Shown: positions 18,206 through 27,995, counted from the first letter of the stretch. The stretch is 64,000 nt of DNA from Polluticoccus soli (GCF_029269745.1 NZ_JARJHT010000001.1:1612001-1676000), one strand, 5' to 3'. Notes: generated by a model from the sequence alone, not told the origin. Translations and numbers: made by a program.

Positions 18206-19988
18206 AGCTATGGCTCATTTCAGTTTGATGTCTATATAGCGCCGCATATTTACCGTTTTGAGACATCAATTCTTCGTGCGTTCCTTGCTCAGCTATCCTG
18301 CCTTCATCCAGCACAATTATCTTATCAAATGTCCAGCTAGTAAATATTCTGTGTGTAATGATAATCGTTGTCTTATCGGCCAGGTAATCTTTCAGGTTAT
18401 ATAAAATGGTCTTTTCGGTTTGTGTATCCACTGCCGACAGGGATTCATCCATCAACAGCACAGGGCTATTCTTCAGCAATGCTCGCGCCAGCACCATACG
18501 CTGCTTTTGTCCGCCTGATAGCATCACACCTCTTTCGCCTATGATGGTATCATAGCCTTTTTGCAGCGTAACAATATCTTTCTCCAGGTCGGCCATGCGC
18601 GCTGCTTCTTTCACCTCTGCTTCCGAAGCGCCAGGTTTCCCAAACCGGATGTTGTTAAAAACGCTATCCGAAAACAGGAAGGCTTCCTGCGGTGCATACG
18701 CTATTTGCGAACGTAGATTTTGCAGGTCAAATTGCTTTATGTCAATGCCATCAAATAGAACCTGGCCGTTTGTTGTGTCATACATGCGCAGCAATAGATG
18801 TGCAAGGGTCGATTTGCCAGATCCGGTCTTTCCGATAACAGCAATTTTTTGCCCCGGTGTTATATTCAGGCCCAGATCTTTTAGTGCATGTATACCAGTA
18901 TGCGGGTATACGAAGTTTACTTCTTTGAAAGTGATGTGTCCCTGTAGTGTATGTTGTAAGCTACTGCTTGGGCTGGTAATCTGGGGCTTGGTATGCAAAA
19001 ACTCATCTATCCGCTTTTGCGATGCGCTGGCGCGTTGTATCATCGATGCTACCCATCCAATGCTGGATATAGGAAACATCAGCAGGTTGATATAGATCAC
19101 AAATTCGGCAATATTACCCGCCGTTATTTGTCCTTTGATAGCCAGGTAGCCACCTATCAGCACAGTGCTCAGCATACTCAGGCCGATGAACAGGTTCATG
19201 GTGGGAAAGTAGATGGCTTCTGTAAGGGAGAGATTGATGGCGCTTTTGCGGTATGCTTCTGATGTGTTGTTGAAAAAGCCCATCATGTTCTTCTCCTGCA
19301 CGAACGACTTGATAACGCGAATACCCGAATACGATTCTTGAGCTGTAGTGGTTAGGTCAGATAGCTGCGCCTGTATTTTTTCACTTTTCCGGAATATGAC
19401 CCTGTTGACGATATAGATAGATAAAGCAAGCAATGGCAGTGGCGCTATTACGTATAGGGTCAACATAGCATTCACCCGAAGCATGCCCCAGATGCACATG
19501 ATGGAAAGCACAATAAGGTTGACGCTGTACATCAAAGAAGGGCCGGTATACATGCGCACGCGCGACACATCTTCCGACATGCGATTCATCAGGTCGCCGG
19601 TAAAATGGGTTTTGTAAAACTGCGTGTGCAGCTCCTGGTAATGGCTATATATCTCGTTTTTCTGGTCATACTCAATATGCCGCGACATGACGATAATGGT
19701 TTGCCGCATAAAAAACATAAAAATGCCTCTGAGGATAGCAAGACCTAACAGCAGCAGTCCGTTTAACAATACCAGTTGAAAAATATAGTTCTCAATGCCG
19801 GCTTTCAGTATTGAGTTGCCCAACAGATGGTAGCTATTAATGTTAAGGGTTACTCTGTCCAGCACATTTCGTACAACAACGGGAGACAGTACAGCAAAAA
19901 CGTTGGAGACAGCTATGAACAACAATCCAAGTAACAATCTCCATCTATACTTGATAAAATACTTATTCAGCGATGCCAGGTTCTTCAT
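18204..19988 (-). CDS. ABC exporter, fused membrane and ATPase half-transporter
   Basis: The 594-residue protein is a type IV ABC half-transporter of the MsbA/multidrug class. The first 310 residues hold six transmembrane helices. The ATPase has Walker A IGKTGSGKSTL (about 387-396), the Q-loop, the signature MLSGGQKQRM (about 486-495), Walker B VLLMDESLSAVD and the H-loop ITHRI. It should act as a homodimer exporting a lipid or hydrophobic compound from the inner membrane. The substrate cannot be told from the sequence. It stands alone; a one-mismatch -7 box (GAACTTTG on the minus strand) is at 19999-20006. Confidence 0.92.
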   Translation of the reverse strand: MKNLASLNKYFIKYRWRLLLGLLFIAVSNVFAVLSPVVVRNVLDRVTLNINSYHLLGNSILKAGIENYIFQLVLLNGLLLLGLAILRGIFMFFMRQTIIVMSRHIEYDQKNEIYSHYQELHTQFYKTHFTGDLMNRMSEDVSRVRMYTGPSLMYSVNLIVLSIMCIWGMLRVNAMLTLYVIAPLPLLALSIYIVNRVIFRKSEKIQAQLSDLTTTAQESYSGIRVIKSFVQEKNMMGFFNNTSEAYRKSAINLSLTEAIYFPTMNLFIGLSMLSTVLIGGYLAIKGQITAGNIAEFVIYINLLMFPISSIGWVASMIQRASASQKRIDEFLHTKPQITSPSSSLQHTLQGHITFKEVNFVYPHTGIHALKDLGLNITPGQKIAVIGKTGSGKSTLAHLLLRMYDTTNGQVLFDGIDIKQFDLQNLRSQIAYAPQEAFLFSDSVFNNIRFGKPGASEAEVKEAARMADLEKDIVTLQKGYDTIIGERGVMLSGGQKQRMVLARALLKNSPVLLMDESLSAVDTQTEKTILYNLKDYLADKTTIIITHRIFTSWTFDKIIVLDEGRIAEQGTHEELMSQNGKYAALYRHQTEMSHS

Positions 19989-20020
19989 ATAATCCCTTCA
20001 AAGTTCGGGGATAAAAAGCA

Positions 20021-20045
20021 AAAAGCGGGCGCCCGTAACGCCCGC
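20021..20045 (-). terminator. Terminator after the type IX-secreted protein gene
   Basis: On the minus strand GCGGGCG and CGCCCGC pair around a 7-base loop and are followed by TTTTTGCTTTTT. Confidence 0.75.
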
Positions 20046-20071
20046 CTTGTAGTTGCATGTGTGGCAATAAG

Positions 20072-22090
20072 TTAATCCTTCACAATGCGTGAGCGGTACA
20101 CGCTTGTGCCATTTACTACTTCTATCATGTAAACGCCTTTGGCTTCTTTGGTCATATCGAAGCTCAGCTTACTGCTGCCATCAAAGACTTTTGTTTGCAA
20201 CTTGCGACCCGCGATATCCATCAAAACAGCTTCATGGGCGTTAACACCGGCTGGCAGTTCAACTGTAACTATACCAGTCACTGGGTTTGGATAAACAATG
20301 ATCTCGCTAACAGTTGGAACTGCTGCTGGTCCATTTTCTGTGTAAGAGCCTTTGGCAGCCGTACCGCATTGTACATCCGTGCATTTACCCAAGAGGTCGC
20401 CCACATGTCCAAGAAAATGGCTTGGAACGGCGTTTACGCTGATAGAGATCGTCTGCGGGTTACCTGCGTTATGGCACATGAATACTTTGTTGGGATGATT
20501 TGGATCCCTTATGTCCAGTACACAGAACGTGATATCGCAGGTAGTGCTGCAACCATTGCTGTTCGTAGCCGTCAGCGTAAAGGTGTAGGTGCCACCAGCA
20601 GTTGGACTGAATACAGGATCTTCACAATTGCTGCAGCTCAGGTTGGTTGATGGCGACCATGAATAAGTAAAGCCGCTGCCACCTGTTGCTGTGGCATTCA
20701 ATGTAGCTGTTTGTGGACCATAACCCAGGTATATGTTGTTGGGGTTACCACCTGTATACACGTTGTTTTCGGGAACGGAAACAATGGAACATGTTGGCTG
20801 GTATTGTACGGTAACGGTAGCATTGCAGGTAGATGAGTTACCATGAATATCTGTTACAGTAAGTGTAACCACGTTTTCGCCGGCATCTTCGCAGGTAAAG
20901 CTGTTAGGACTTACACTCATGCTCTGGATCTCACAATTATCGCTGCTGCCGTTGTTAACATTTGCAGGAGTAACAGTACCCATGCCATTTACCAGGTTCA
21001 AAGTGTAGTTCTGGCAAACTGCTGTAGGAGGTGTATTGTCTACAACGGTAACATCAAAACTGCACGTGCTGGTGCCACCTATATTCGTAAAAGAATAGGT
21101 AACTGTGGTTGTACCCACTGGAAACACATCGCCGGGGTTGTGTGTAGAGCTGACCTGTACATCCAGGCAGCTGTTATCGGCTGTGGGTGGTGTCCAGCTC
21201 GCCTGTGCACTGCAGGTTGTAGCAGCGGCGCCTGTATTAACACTGATATTTGAAGGGCAACCAACAATAGCCGGTGGCAGCACTGTTAGACTACCTTCCT
21301 CGATAAATACACCAGAAGTGAGTATTCCATCGCTGGCATCGGCCACACCTAGTTTAAAGTGGTAGGTCTCGCATGGAGTAACTGCGGCTTTGGCAGAAAA
21401 TACCATTGTAAGTCCGTCATACACTGGAGCAGGGCCGTTTTGGTTGTTGATGAAATACGCAGGGAATGGAGAACCTGGTCCCATGCCGGTACAGTTGCTA
21501 AGAACACCGGCACCTGTAGGGGTACCACCGTTTACACTGTTGATGGCTACAGGTATGTTTGTACCCGGTACCAGGGCGATATTAGTTGGTCCTGAGTAAC
21601 CCGGTCCGGATATGAAAAATCCAAACACGTCGTTGAATTGGGTGCAGGTAAAATTGGGATACTCTTCAGACCCGAATTGATAATCGAATTTGATAGAATC
21701 TCCCAATGGCACGAAGTCAAATTCCAGTACACAGGCATCAAAGGTTGCGTTGCCGCTTAATGTTGACAAGTTGGCGTCGCCTCCAGCACCATTGTCCTCG
21801 CTTGAGAAGGTAGAAGCGCTACTGGCTGCTACAGTGGCACTACCACTTGTAAGGATGATACCGCTACTTATGTCGAGCGCATTGGCGCCACCGGTAAATG
21901 TACCATTAGCTCCCGACGGGCAGGTCAATGTAGCATTTGATATTGTAACGCCCGTACCAACCATGGCATTTGCCAGTTGTGAGGCAGTTTTATTGGCGCT
22001 TACTGACAATTGCGCATTCATTTGGAATGGCATAGCAGCCACCAGTGCGGCAAGCGTCAGCTTGCGCAGGGCAAGATATTGTGTTTTCAT
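20072..22090 (-). CDS. Type IX-secreted multidomain surface protein
   Basis: A signal peptide (about 1-26) is followed by a choice-of-anchor L-type domain (about 30-270; VLEFDFVPLGDSIKFDYQFG and SEEYPNFTCTQFNDVFGFF are typical). An HYR/Ig-like domain follows (about 280-375), then a region with paired cysteines and a PKD-like segment (SPTAGGTYTFTLTATNSNGC). The last 80 residues are a type A sorting domain starting VYPNPVTG, which directs export through the type IX system. The product is therefore a surface-attached or released protein, probably adhesin-like; the ligand is unknown. The upstream small secreted-protein gene is 44 bp away on the same strand, so they are likely co-transcribed. Confidence 0.87.
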   Translation of the reverse strand: MKTQYLALRKLTLAALVAAMPFQMNAQLSVSANKTASQLANAMVGTGVTISNATLTCPSGANGTFTGGANALDISSGIILTSGSATVAASSASTFSSEDNGAGGDANLSTLSGNATFDACVLEFDFVPLGDSIKFDYQFGSEEYPNFTCTQFNDVFGFFISGPGYSGPTNIALVPGTNIPVAINSVNGGTPTGAGVLSNCTGMGPGSPFPAYFINNQNGPAPVYDGLTMVFSAKAAVTPCETYHFKLGVADASDGILTSGVFIEEGSLTVLPPAIVGCPSNISVNTGAAATTCSAQASWTPPTADNSCLDVQVSSTHNPGDVFPVGTTTVTYSFTNIGGTSTCSFDVTVVDNTPPTAVCQNYTLNLVNGMGTVTPANVNNGSSDNCEIQSMSVSPNSFTCEDAGENVVTLTVTDIHGNSSTCNATVTVQYQPTCSIVSVPENNVYTGGNPNNIYLGYGPQTATLNATATGGSGFTYSWSPSTNLSCSNCEDPVFSPTAGGTYTFTLTATNSNGCSTTCDITFCVLDIRDPNHPNKVFMCHNAGNPQTISISVNAVPSHFLGHVGDLLGKCTDVQCGTAAKGSYTENGPAAVPTVSEIIVYPNPVTGIVTVELPAGVNAHEAVLMDIAGRKLQTKVFDGSSKLSFDMTKEAKGVYMIEVVNGTSVYRSRIVKD

Positions 22091-22134
22091 ATCTGGTTTT
22101 GTGTTTTAGGTTGATAATGTTTTGCGGATGATGA

Positions 22135-22509
22135 TCAGGATTTGCTGAATGGGATCTTCAGGCTTTCTTCTGTGTTGTCGCTTTTTATTTCAATGAAATA
22201 ATTGCCGGCGCCAAGTGAAGAAATGTTGATGCTGTTAGCATACCTGAGATGGACTGTTGCGGCGTCTATCTTGATAAGTTCTTTGCCGCTTTGATCTACT
22301 ATGTGTGCATTCAGCGTAAATTCTGCTGAGGGGCTCAGCTGCAAAACAATATTATCCGGGGCTGCCGGCATAATGCTGTAATGACCCTGGATAGGTGCTC
22401 CGTTTTGTGTGATGGTGAAATTGCCGGAGGCATTATTGGTTTCCTGCCCATAGCTGGAGATATTTAACAGGCAGAGGAATACCAATGAAAGAATGATTGT
22501 CTTTTTCAT
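22135..22509 (-). CDS. Small secreted protein with beta-rich C-terminus
   Basis: The 124-residue product has a signal peptide (MKKTIILSLVFLCLLNISSY, cleaved after about residue 21). The mature part is beta-rich and ends with a segment resembling the core of type A sorting domains (SINISSLGAGNYFIEIKSDN). It lacks the initial YPNP motif, so type IX export is uncertain. It resembles the short secreted proteins of the DUF3244 kind, but I cannot confirm the family. It precedes the multidomain surface protein in the same direction. Confidence 0.6.
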   Translation of the reverse strand: MKKTIILSLVFLCLLNISSYGQETNNASGNFTITQNGAPIQGHYSIMPAAPDNIVLQLSPSAEFTLNAHIVDQSGKELIKIDAATVHLRYANSINISSLGAGNYFIEIKSDNTEESLKIPFSKS

Positions 22510-23225
22510 GTGTTTTCGTTTTTATGAGTGATAAAAAATAGGTGGATTCATCAGTGTCGGGAAGAATCTATGGAGGTCGGTTGCTGACCTGCCAGGGAGG
22601 AAGTCCCCGGAGGTGAGACAGCCGTGCAGTACACTTTGGCGGGTGGAGTGTATTTTTCACGGGTGATGTTTTTATAAACGTTCGGGCAAGGGCATAGCTG
22701 TAACACGCAAATACTTTGCGCTTTTAAATAACAACTACGGGCTATTTGTCTTAACTCATCGGTTGCCGGCTACAGAAGTGCTGATCTCTCTTTCTAATCT
22801 GGTTTTCATGATTCGGGTGGCGCCGGTGGTTTTATCCTCTTGTAAAATGAATTATCCCTTTTCACATACAAAGTTTGATAAATAATCTTGAATAAAACGG
22901 GGTGTTTTCACGGTAATTGTAATATTTAAATTTTATCAAGTCTTATTGTATTGAAAGATAAAATGCTGTTGCATAAAAAATCTAATTAATTTAATGTTAT
23001 CAGTTATGTTTGATAGGTAAAAAATTGTATTTTTGTAATTGAAAAATGCGAGTTAGGATACTCAAATTATATGGCGATAGCCAAAGGTTGGCCTTGAACT
23101 GGTCAGAAAGGCTTTCAGGCCCGGTTTTGATGTCCTTTAAATTCGACAACATTCTGTAACAAATTCGGGCGCAAAGCCTTTCCGGAATTGGGTTTATATT
23201 TGCGCTTCAAAATTAAAAAGATACA
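22510..23225. other. 716-bp intergenic region before asd
   Basis: No convincing coding frame is seen. The left part (22560-22640) is rich in short self-complementary segments, for example AGGTC/GACCT around 22582 and GGAAGTCCCC. It would form the leader of the minus-strand secreted-protein operon. The right part is AT-rich and contains a second TAnnTTTG box (TATTTTTG, 23028-23035) pointing toward asd, which could start a longer asd transcript or a small RNA. No known riboswitch pattern was recognised. Confidence 0.5.
23195..23202 (+). promoter_or_regulatory. -7 box for asd
   Basis: TATATTTG is an exact TAnnTTTG match, 23 bp before the asd start codon. Confidence 0.55.
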
Positions 23226-24218
23226 ATGCGCGTAGCAGTAGTAGGTGCAACAGGACTGGTAGGAAGTACCATGTTGCAGATCCTGGAAGAAAGGAATTTC
23301 CCCGTAACTGAACTTATACCGGTGGCTTCAGCAAGGTCTGCTGGCCTGAAGGTAAAGTTCAAGGGAAAGGAATATCCAGTGGTAACTGCTGACGTCGCTA
23401 TATCTATGAAACCTGCGCTGGCTATCTTCTCAGCCGGTGGTAGCGTATCGCTGGAGTGGGCCCCGAAATTTGCGGAAGTTGGCTGCTATGTAGTAGATAA
23501 TTCTTCGGCCTGGCGCATGGATCCTACCAAAAAGCTGGTAGTCCCAGAAGTAAACGGCGACGTTTTGACCAAAGACGACCTGATCATTGCAAATCCAAAT
23601 TGCTCTACCATACAAATGGTAATGGTACTGAAGCCATTGCAGGACAACTACGGTATCAAACGTGTGGTGGTTAGTACCTACCAATCGGTAACCGGTACAG
23701 GCCAGAAGGCAATAGCAGAACTGCTGGACGAACGTAGCGGTGGCAAAGGTCACGGCGTTTACCCCCACCCGATCGATATGAATGTCATACCTCATATTGA
23801 TGTTTTCCAGGATAACGGTTACACCAAAGAAGAAATGAAGATGGTGAAGGAAACCTGTAAGATCATGGGCGATGATGATATTAAGGTAACTGCTACCACT
23901 GTTCGTGTTCCTGTTATGGGTGGCCATAGCGAAAGCATCAATGTCGAGCTGAAACGCGATTTCAAAGAGAACGATGTACGCGAAATGCTCCAGAATATGC
24001 CGGGAGTGGCCGTTATCGACAATCCTACCGAAAATGCCTACCCGATGCCAATACATGCTTACGGCAAAGACGAGGTATTTGTAGGCCGTATACGCCGCGA
24101 CTATTCTCAACCTAACACCCTCAACTGCTGGGTGGTGGCCGATAATTTGCGCAAAGGTGCTGCAACCAATGCAGTACAAATAGCCAAATACCTGCATGCA
24201 CAGGGTTGGATCAAGTAA
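23226..24218 (+). CDS. asd: Aspartate-semialdehyde dehydrogenase
   Basis: The enzyme reduces aspartyl phosphate with NADPH to aspartate semialdehyde, the branch point for lysine, diaminopimelate, threonine and methionine. The NADP-binding glycine loop VVGATGLVGSTML starts at residue 5. The catalytic cysteine is in IANPNCSTIQ (near 127), and the catalytic histidine region reads RVPVMGGHSES. The length of 330 residues matches the family. It is a single gene with its own promoter; no neighbouring lysine-pathway gene is present. Confidence 0.97.
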   Translation: MRVAVVGATGLVGSTMLQILEERNFPVTELIPVASARSAGLKVKFKGKEYPVVTADVAISMKPALAIFSAGGSVSLEWAPKFAEVGCYVVDNSSAWRMDPTKKLVVPEVNGDVLTKDDLIIANPNCSTIQMVMVLKPLQDNYGIKRVVVSTYQSVTGTGQKAIAELLDERSGGKGHGVYPHPIDMNVIPHIDVFQDNGYTKEEMKMVKETCKIMGDDDIKVTATTVRVPVMGGHSESINVELKRDFKENDVREMLQNMPGVAVIDNPTENAYPMPIHAYGKDEVFVGRIRRDYSQPNTLNCWVVADNLRKGAATNAVQIAKYLHAQGWIK

Positions 24219-24259
24219 TTTATTATGTCATAAAATTGTAAAGAGTTGATTTTCGGAGA

Positions 24260-24287
24260 ATTGACGAAATATGTCAATGTACCTTTG
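24260..24287 (+). promoter_or_regulatory. Promoter with overlapping palindromic operator before the HmuY-like gene
   Basis: The -7 box TACCTTTG is at 24280-24287. Directly upstream is a perfect inverted repeat ATTGAC-7 bp-GTCAAT (24260-24265 and 24273-24278) that covers the -33 region. A dimeric repressor bound here would block transcription. An iron- or heme-responsive regulator is a guess based on the genes downstream. Confidence 0.5.
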
Positions 24288-24306
24288 AATATCAAAATAA
24301 TCCCCG

Positions 24307-25650
24307 ATGAGATTAAAATCTTTACTCTTTATTTCGGCACTGGCTGCCGGCGTTCAGGCAAACGCTCAAACTTGGGTCACAGACTCGGTTGAAATGGGCG
24401 CTGGCTATGCGAACGACATATTTTATAACCTGTCGACTGGCGACTCTGTTGGTCAGCCGGCTAACAATTGGGACCTCGCTTTCCAGATCAACAAGTTTGG
24501 CGATCCGATGTTCAATGCCTCGATCAGGGCTAACCACATCAAAAGAAAAGTAGAGGTTTATTCACTGCACATGGCTGTAAACGCTACTTCTTTCGCAGCA
24601 ATCTCTGCTTCTGATACCGTTGGTAAAACAAGCAGAACAATGCAGTTAATGAACATCGACACCAGCTGGGGCGAAGGTGCATTCACGCAAAACCGTGATC
24701 TGACCGACCCTTTTGATTTTGGCTGGGGTAAATACCAGGGTGCACCGAACCATGACTTACTGGGTGACTCTGTTTACCTGGTTAAGGTAAACGGTACGCC
24801 ATATAAAATGTGGGTACAGCAATACATTAGCATGGTAGATACCCTGATAGGCTACAAATTCAGGATAGCTAACTGGGATAACACAATGGATAACTCGGTT
24901 TATTTAAAGAAGAAGGATTATCCTGATCGCGTATTCGTTTACTATGACATTGCGAGCAACACTTTTGTAAACAGAGAGCCAAACCGTTATAACTGGGATA
25001 TTCTGTTCACTCAATACGCAAAAAAAGATCCTAACGGCGGTCCTATGATGGGTGGCCCATCACCGATCGCTTTCACGGGCGTTCTGCATAATCTCCGTAT
25101 TACGGTTGCCGAAGTGCAAAACGTAGACGCTGATACAACTCATTATACAAACTATCTGTCATCGTTCTCTCCTGAGATCAATACGATTGGTGACGACTGG
25201 AAAACACCTGCGGGTAGTCCTCCCACGGGTTATAACCTGGCTAATACAACTTACTTCGTAAGGTCACATAACTCACAAGAGTATATACAGATCAAGTTCA
25301 CGCAGTTCACCGGCACTATAGGTGGCGCACCTGCTAAGACCGTGTTCAACAAGAGGGTTGTAGGCGTTACGTCGGTGAAAGATGTAAAGAGCAATGTAAG
25401 TAACTATGCTATTGCCCCGAACCCGGCTACTAATGAAGCTAGCTTCGCTGTTGAGGCAAAAGAACAAGGTGAAGCGCGCTTTATGGTAACTGATATCACA
25501 GGTAAGGTAATGGTGAATCGCTCAGTTAACCTCAAAAAAGGTTTGAATGCATTCGGAATAAATACAGCAGAATATGCTGCCGGTACTTATATAATAACAC
25601 TGGGTAACGGAAGTTGGAAAATATCAGATAAGCTGATCGTTCAGCACTAA
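24307..25650 (+). CDS. HmuY-like secreted protein with type IX sorting domain
   Basis: A signal peptide covers about residues 1-21. The central region has the HmuY-family pattern of Trp-Asp-Leu/Ile-Leu/Ala-Phe strands twice (NNWDLAFQINKFGD near 53 and YNWDILFTQY near 228), with YDIASNTF between them. The last 75 residues form a type A sorting domain (IAPNPATNEASF), so the protein should leave the cell through the type IX system. HmuY proteins capture heme and pass it to a TonB-dependent receptor; a receptor gene follows 68 bp downstream. Heme binding is inferred: ligand histidines were not verified. The fusion of this fold to a sorting domain differs from lipoprotein HmuY of Porphyromonas. 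Confidence 0.72.
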   Translation: MRLKSLLFISALAAGVQANAQTWVTDSVEMGAGYANDIFYNLSTGDSVGQPANNWDLAFQINKFGDPMFNASIRANHIKRKVEVYSLHMAVNATSFAAISASDTVGKTSRTMQLMNIDTSWGEGAFTQNRDLTDPFDFGWGKYQGAPNHDLLGDSVYLVKVNGTPYKMWVQQYISMVDTLIGYKFRIANWDNTMDNSVYLKKKDYPDRVFVYYDIASNTFVNREPNRYNWDILFTQYAKKDPNGGPMMGGPSPIAFTGVLHNLRITVAEVQNVDADTTHYTNYLSSFSPEINTIGDDWKTPAGSPPTGYNLANTTYFVRSHNSQEYIQIKFTQFTGTIGGAPAKTVFNKRVVGVTSVKDVKSNVSNYAIAPNPATNEASFAVEAKEQGEARFMVTDITGKVMVNRSVNLKKGLNAFGINTAEYAAGTYIITLGNGSWKISDKLIVQH

Positions 25651-25673
25651 TTATACGGATATCCGTAGTTGGT

Positions 25674-25710
25674 AAAGGGTTCAGCTATCAACTGTATAGC
25701 TGAACCCTTT
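25674..25710 (+). promoter_or_regulatory. Perfect 15-bp hairpin between HmuY-like and receptor genes
   Basis: AAAGGGTTCAGCTAT (25674-25688) and its exact complement (25696-25710) enclose a 7-base loop. The tract after it is TATACT, not a T-run, so it is more likely an mRNA stabiliser or leaky attenuator than a full terminator. It would let the secreted protein outnumber the receptor. Confidence 0.6.
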
Positions 25711-25718
25711 ATACTAAA

Positions 25719-27995
25719 ATGAGATTTGAGATGAAGTTGAGATTTTTTCTTTCGGTCGTATTGGTGGTGTTGCAGATGAAGGCATTTGCACAGCAATTAG
25801 TGGTGTCGGTGACCGATGACGAAAAGAAACCAGTGGAGCTGGCATATGCGAACCTATACTCCATCGAAAAAACGTTACTGCAAACTGTGCAAACCGATGA
25901 GGATGGTTTTGCAACTCTGAACATAACAAAGTATCCGGTAGTTCTGGAAGTAGTAGGACAGGGTTATGAATCATTTTCAAAACGGATCGACCAAGCTCCA
26001 GCGGTGGCAAGCTATTCGGTTTCCATCAGGAAGAAATTTACTTCACTGAACGAAGTAGTCATTACAGGGGTCGCCCAACCGGAGAAACTAAAAAATGCCC
26101 TAGCAAACTACCAGGTAATCACTAAAGCCACTATGCAGGCGCAGGGTGCGGTAACGCTCAATGATGCGTTGAAAAACCAGCTTAACATGAATGTTCGTAG
26201 CGATAATATTCTAGGTTCGAGTATTCAGATGCAGGGCATGACCGGCAATAAAGTAAAGGTATTAATTGATGGTTTACCAGTAAATGGTCGCGAAAACGGC
26301 AACATTAACCTCTCTGAGATCAATCTCAACAACGTCGAGCGCATAGAAATCGTTCAGGGGCCAATGAGTGTTGTCTACGGAACTGACGCACTGGGTGGTG
26401 TTATCAATGTTATCAGTAAGAAAAACCGCAAACCTTTTTCGTTAAGTGTAGGTACTTACCTGGAATCCGTTAACAAATACAATTTTGACGGGGCGCTAAC
26501 CTTCAGGCTTAAAGATAAACATCAGGTAAGCCTGGCAGCTGGGCGTAACTTTTTTGAAGGCTACAAAAATATTGATCAGCCTATAGCATTTGGCGACGAT
26601 ACCTTATACACTAAACGCAGCTTTTTCTTTAAACCCGATGAGCAATATTTCAGTAATATTGGTTACGGGTATTCTGCTAAGTCTGGTTTTGCCTTGCAGT
26701 TTAATTCAGACTATCTGAATCAAAAGATCACGAATAAGGGAAGTCTTCGTGTCTGGGACCCGTTCTTAGGAGCATATGCGTTTGATGAATATTATCGTAC
26801 GAAGCGTATCATGAACCGTTTGTCGATGAATGGCAAATTAGGAAGCGGAACCTGGCAAAGCCAGAATGGATACTTTGTATACTTTCGGAACAGAAGCCGC
26901 GTAAACAAAAACCTCAGCGATCTGACAGAAACTCTCACAACTGGAAAGGGCGATCAGGATACTTCGGTATTTAGCAATGTTTATCTGAGGAGTAATTACA
27001 GCAACAAGTTTGGCAGTTTGCAATACACAGCGGGCTATGATATCAACATGGAATTCGCGAACAGCAACAAGATTGAAGACAGGAAAAAGCAAATACATGA
27101 CTATGCTACCTATGCTTCGGCTTCTTATCCTTTAGTGGGAAATAAACTAACCACGCAAATTGGTTTGCGTGTTGCTCACAATACATCTTATAAAGCGCCA
27201 ATGATCCCGTCGGTCAATCTGCTGTATACGCCTTTTGACAAATTGCAGATTCGAGGTTCCTACACGCAAGGGTTTCGTGCTCCTTCCTTAAAAGAGCAAT
27301 ACCTGATTTTTATTGATAACAATCATAACATTATTGGCAATCTTGAACTGATTGCGGAAAAAAGTGACCATATACAAATCTCGGCGTCATATCAGATATA
27401 TGAAAAGCAAGCCAACTATCTTCAGTTTATCGCGACTGGTTATTACAACGACGTGCGGGACGGTATCGTATTAATGCCCGTTAATCCAAACGATTCCAAT
27501 AGCATCAATTACATTTACGGCAACATAAAACGCCAGGAAAATATGATCACCTCTCTGCAAGCCGATGGCCAGGTGAAGAATTTCCATTTCCAGGTAGGTT
27601 ATTCTTACAATAAGACGTTTGCACAAGCGGGAGATTATAATGCGTTTTCAGCGCAGGAGGCTACTGCCAATTTGCAGTATAGCTGGCGGCAACCCAAGTT
27701 AAACTTCAATGTGTTTTACAAGTATTCAAGTCCGCAGCCGTTCCTGCTGCCGTCAATTGATGGGAACGCCACTTTCAACGGCAGGATAGAAGCAGTCCAC
27801 AGTTGCGATGCATCCGTCGAAAAAAAGCTGTTTGAAAATAAGCTTCAGTGGATAATAGGAGTGAAGAATGTATTTAACGTTCAGAGAGTGAACATTTCGG
27901 GTATGCAAGTTTCCAGCGCCCATGGCGGCGAGGGTACAGGAATTTTATTGCCCCGCAGTGTGTTTACTACCCTTCGGGTTAACATAGACAAATAG
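25719..27995 (+). CDS. TonB-dependent outer-membrane receptor, probably for heme
   Basis: A signal peptide (about 1-25) is followed by a carboxypeptidase-regulatory-like beta-sandwich (about 26-105), a plug domain (about 115-230) and a 22-strand barrel to the C-terminus. Plug signatures are VLIDGLPVNGRENGNINLSE and VERIEIVQGPMSVVYGTDA followed by LGGVINVISKK. The barrel contains LQIRGSYTQGFRAPSLKEQY, a consensus strand of siderophore, cobalamin and heme receptors. Its place after the HmuY-like gene supports a heme or related metal-complex substrate, but the exact ligand is not proven. An alternative ATG is four codons downstream. Confidence 0.92.
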   Translation: MRFEMKLRFFLSVVLVVLQMKAFAQQLVVSVTDDEKKPVELAYANLYSIEKTLLQTVQTDEDGFATLNITKYPVVLEVVGQGYESFSKRIDQAPAVASYSVSIRKKFTSLNEVVITGVAQPEKLKNALANYQVITKATMQAQGAVTLNDALKNQLNMNVRSDNILGSSIQMQGMTGNKVKVLIDGLPVNGRENGNINLSEINLNNVERIEIVQGPMSVVYGTDALGGVINVISKKNRKPFSLSVGTYLESVNKYNFDGALTFRLKDKHQVSLAAGRNFFEGYKNIDQPIAFGDDTLYTKRSFFFKPDEQYFSNIGYGYSAKSGFALQFNSDYLNQKITNKGSLRVWDPFLGAYAFDEYYRTKRIMNRLSMNGKLGSGTWQSQNGYFVYFRNRSRVNKNLSDLTETLTTGKGDQDTSVFSNVYLRSNYSNKFGSLQYTAGYDINMEFANSNKIEDRKKQIHDYATYASASYPLVGNKLTTQIGLRVAHNTSYKAPMIPSVNLLYTPFDKLQIRGSYTQGFRAPSLKEQYLIFIDNNHNIIGNLELIAEKSDHIQISASYQIYEKQANYLQFIATGYYNDVRDGIVLMPVNPNDSNSINYIYGNIKRQENMITSLQADGQVKNFHFQVGYSYNKTFAQAGDYNAFSAQEATANLQYSWRQPKLNFNVFYKYSSPQPFLLPSIDGNATFNGRIEAVHSCDASVEKKLFENKLQWIIGVKNVFNVQRVNISGMQVSSAHGGEGTGILLPRSVFTTLRVNIDK

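Noticed and set aside
18595-19095. 166-codon plus-strand frame inside the ABC exporter
   Set aside because: Antisense shadow; the minus-strand frame has all ABC motifs.
22590-22780. Resemblance to RNase P RNA (GGAGGAAGTCC and ACAGAA-like pieces)
   Set aside because: The spacing is too short and other conserved helices are missing; the match is superficial.
23430-24197. 255-codon minus-strand frame inside asd
   Set aside because: Antisense shadow of a highly conserved gene; no recognisable domain.
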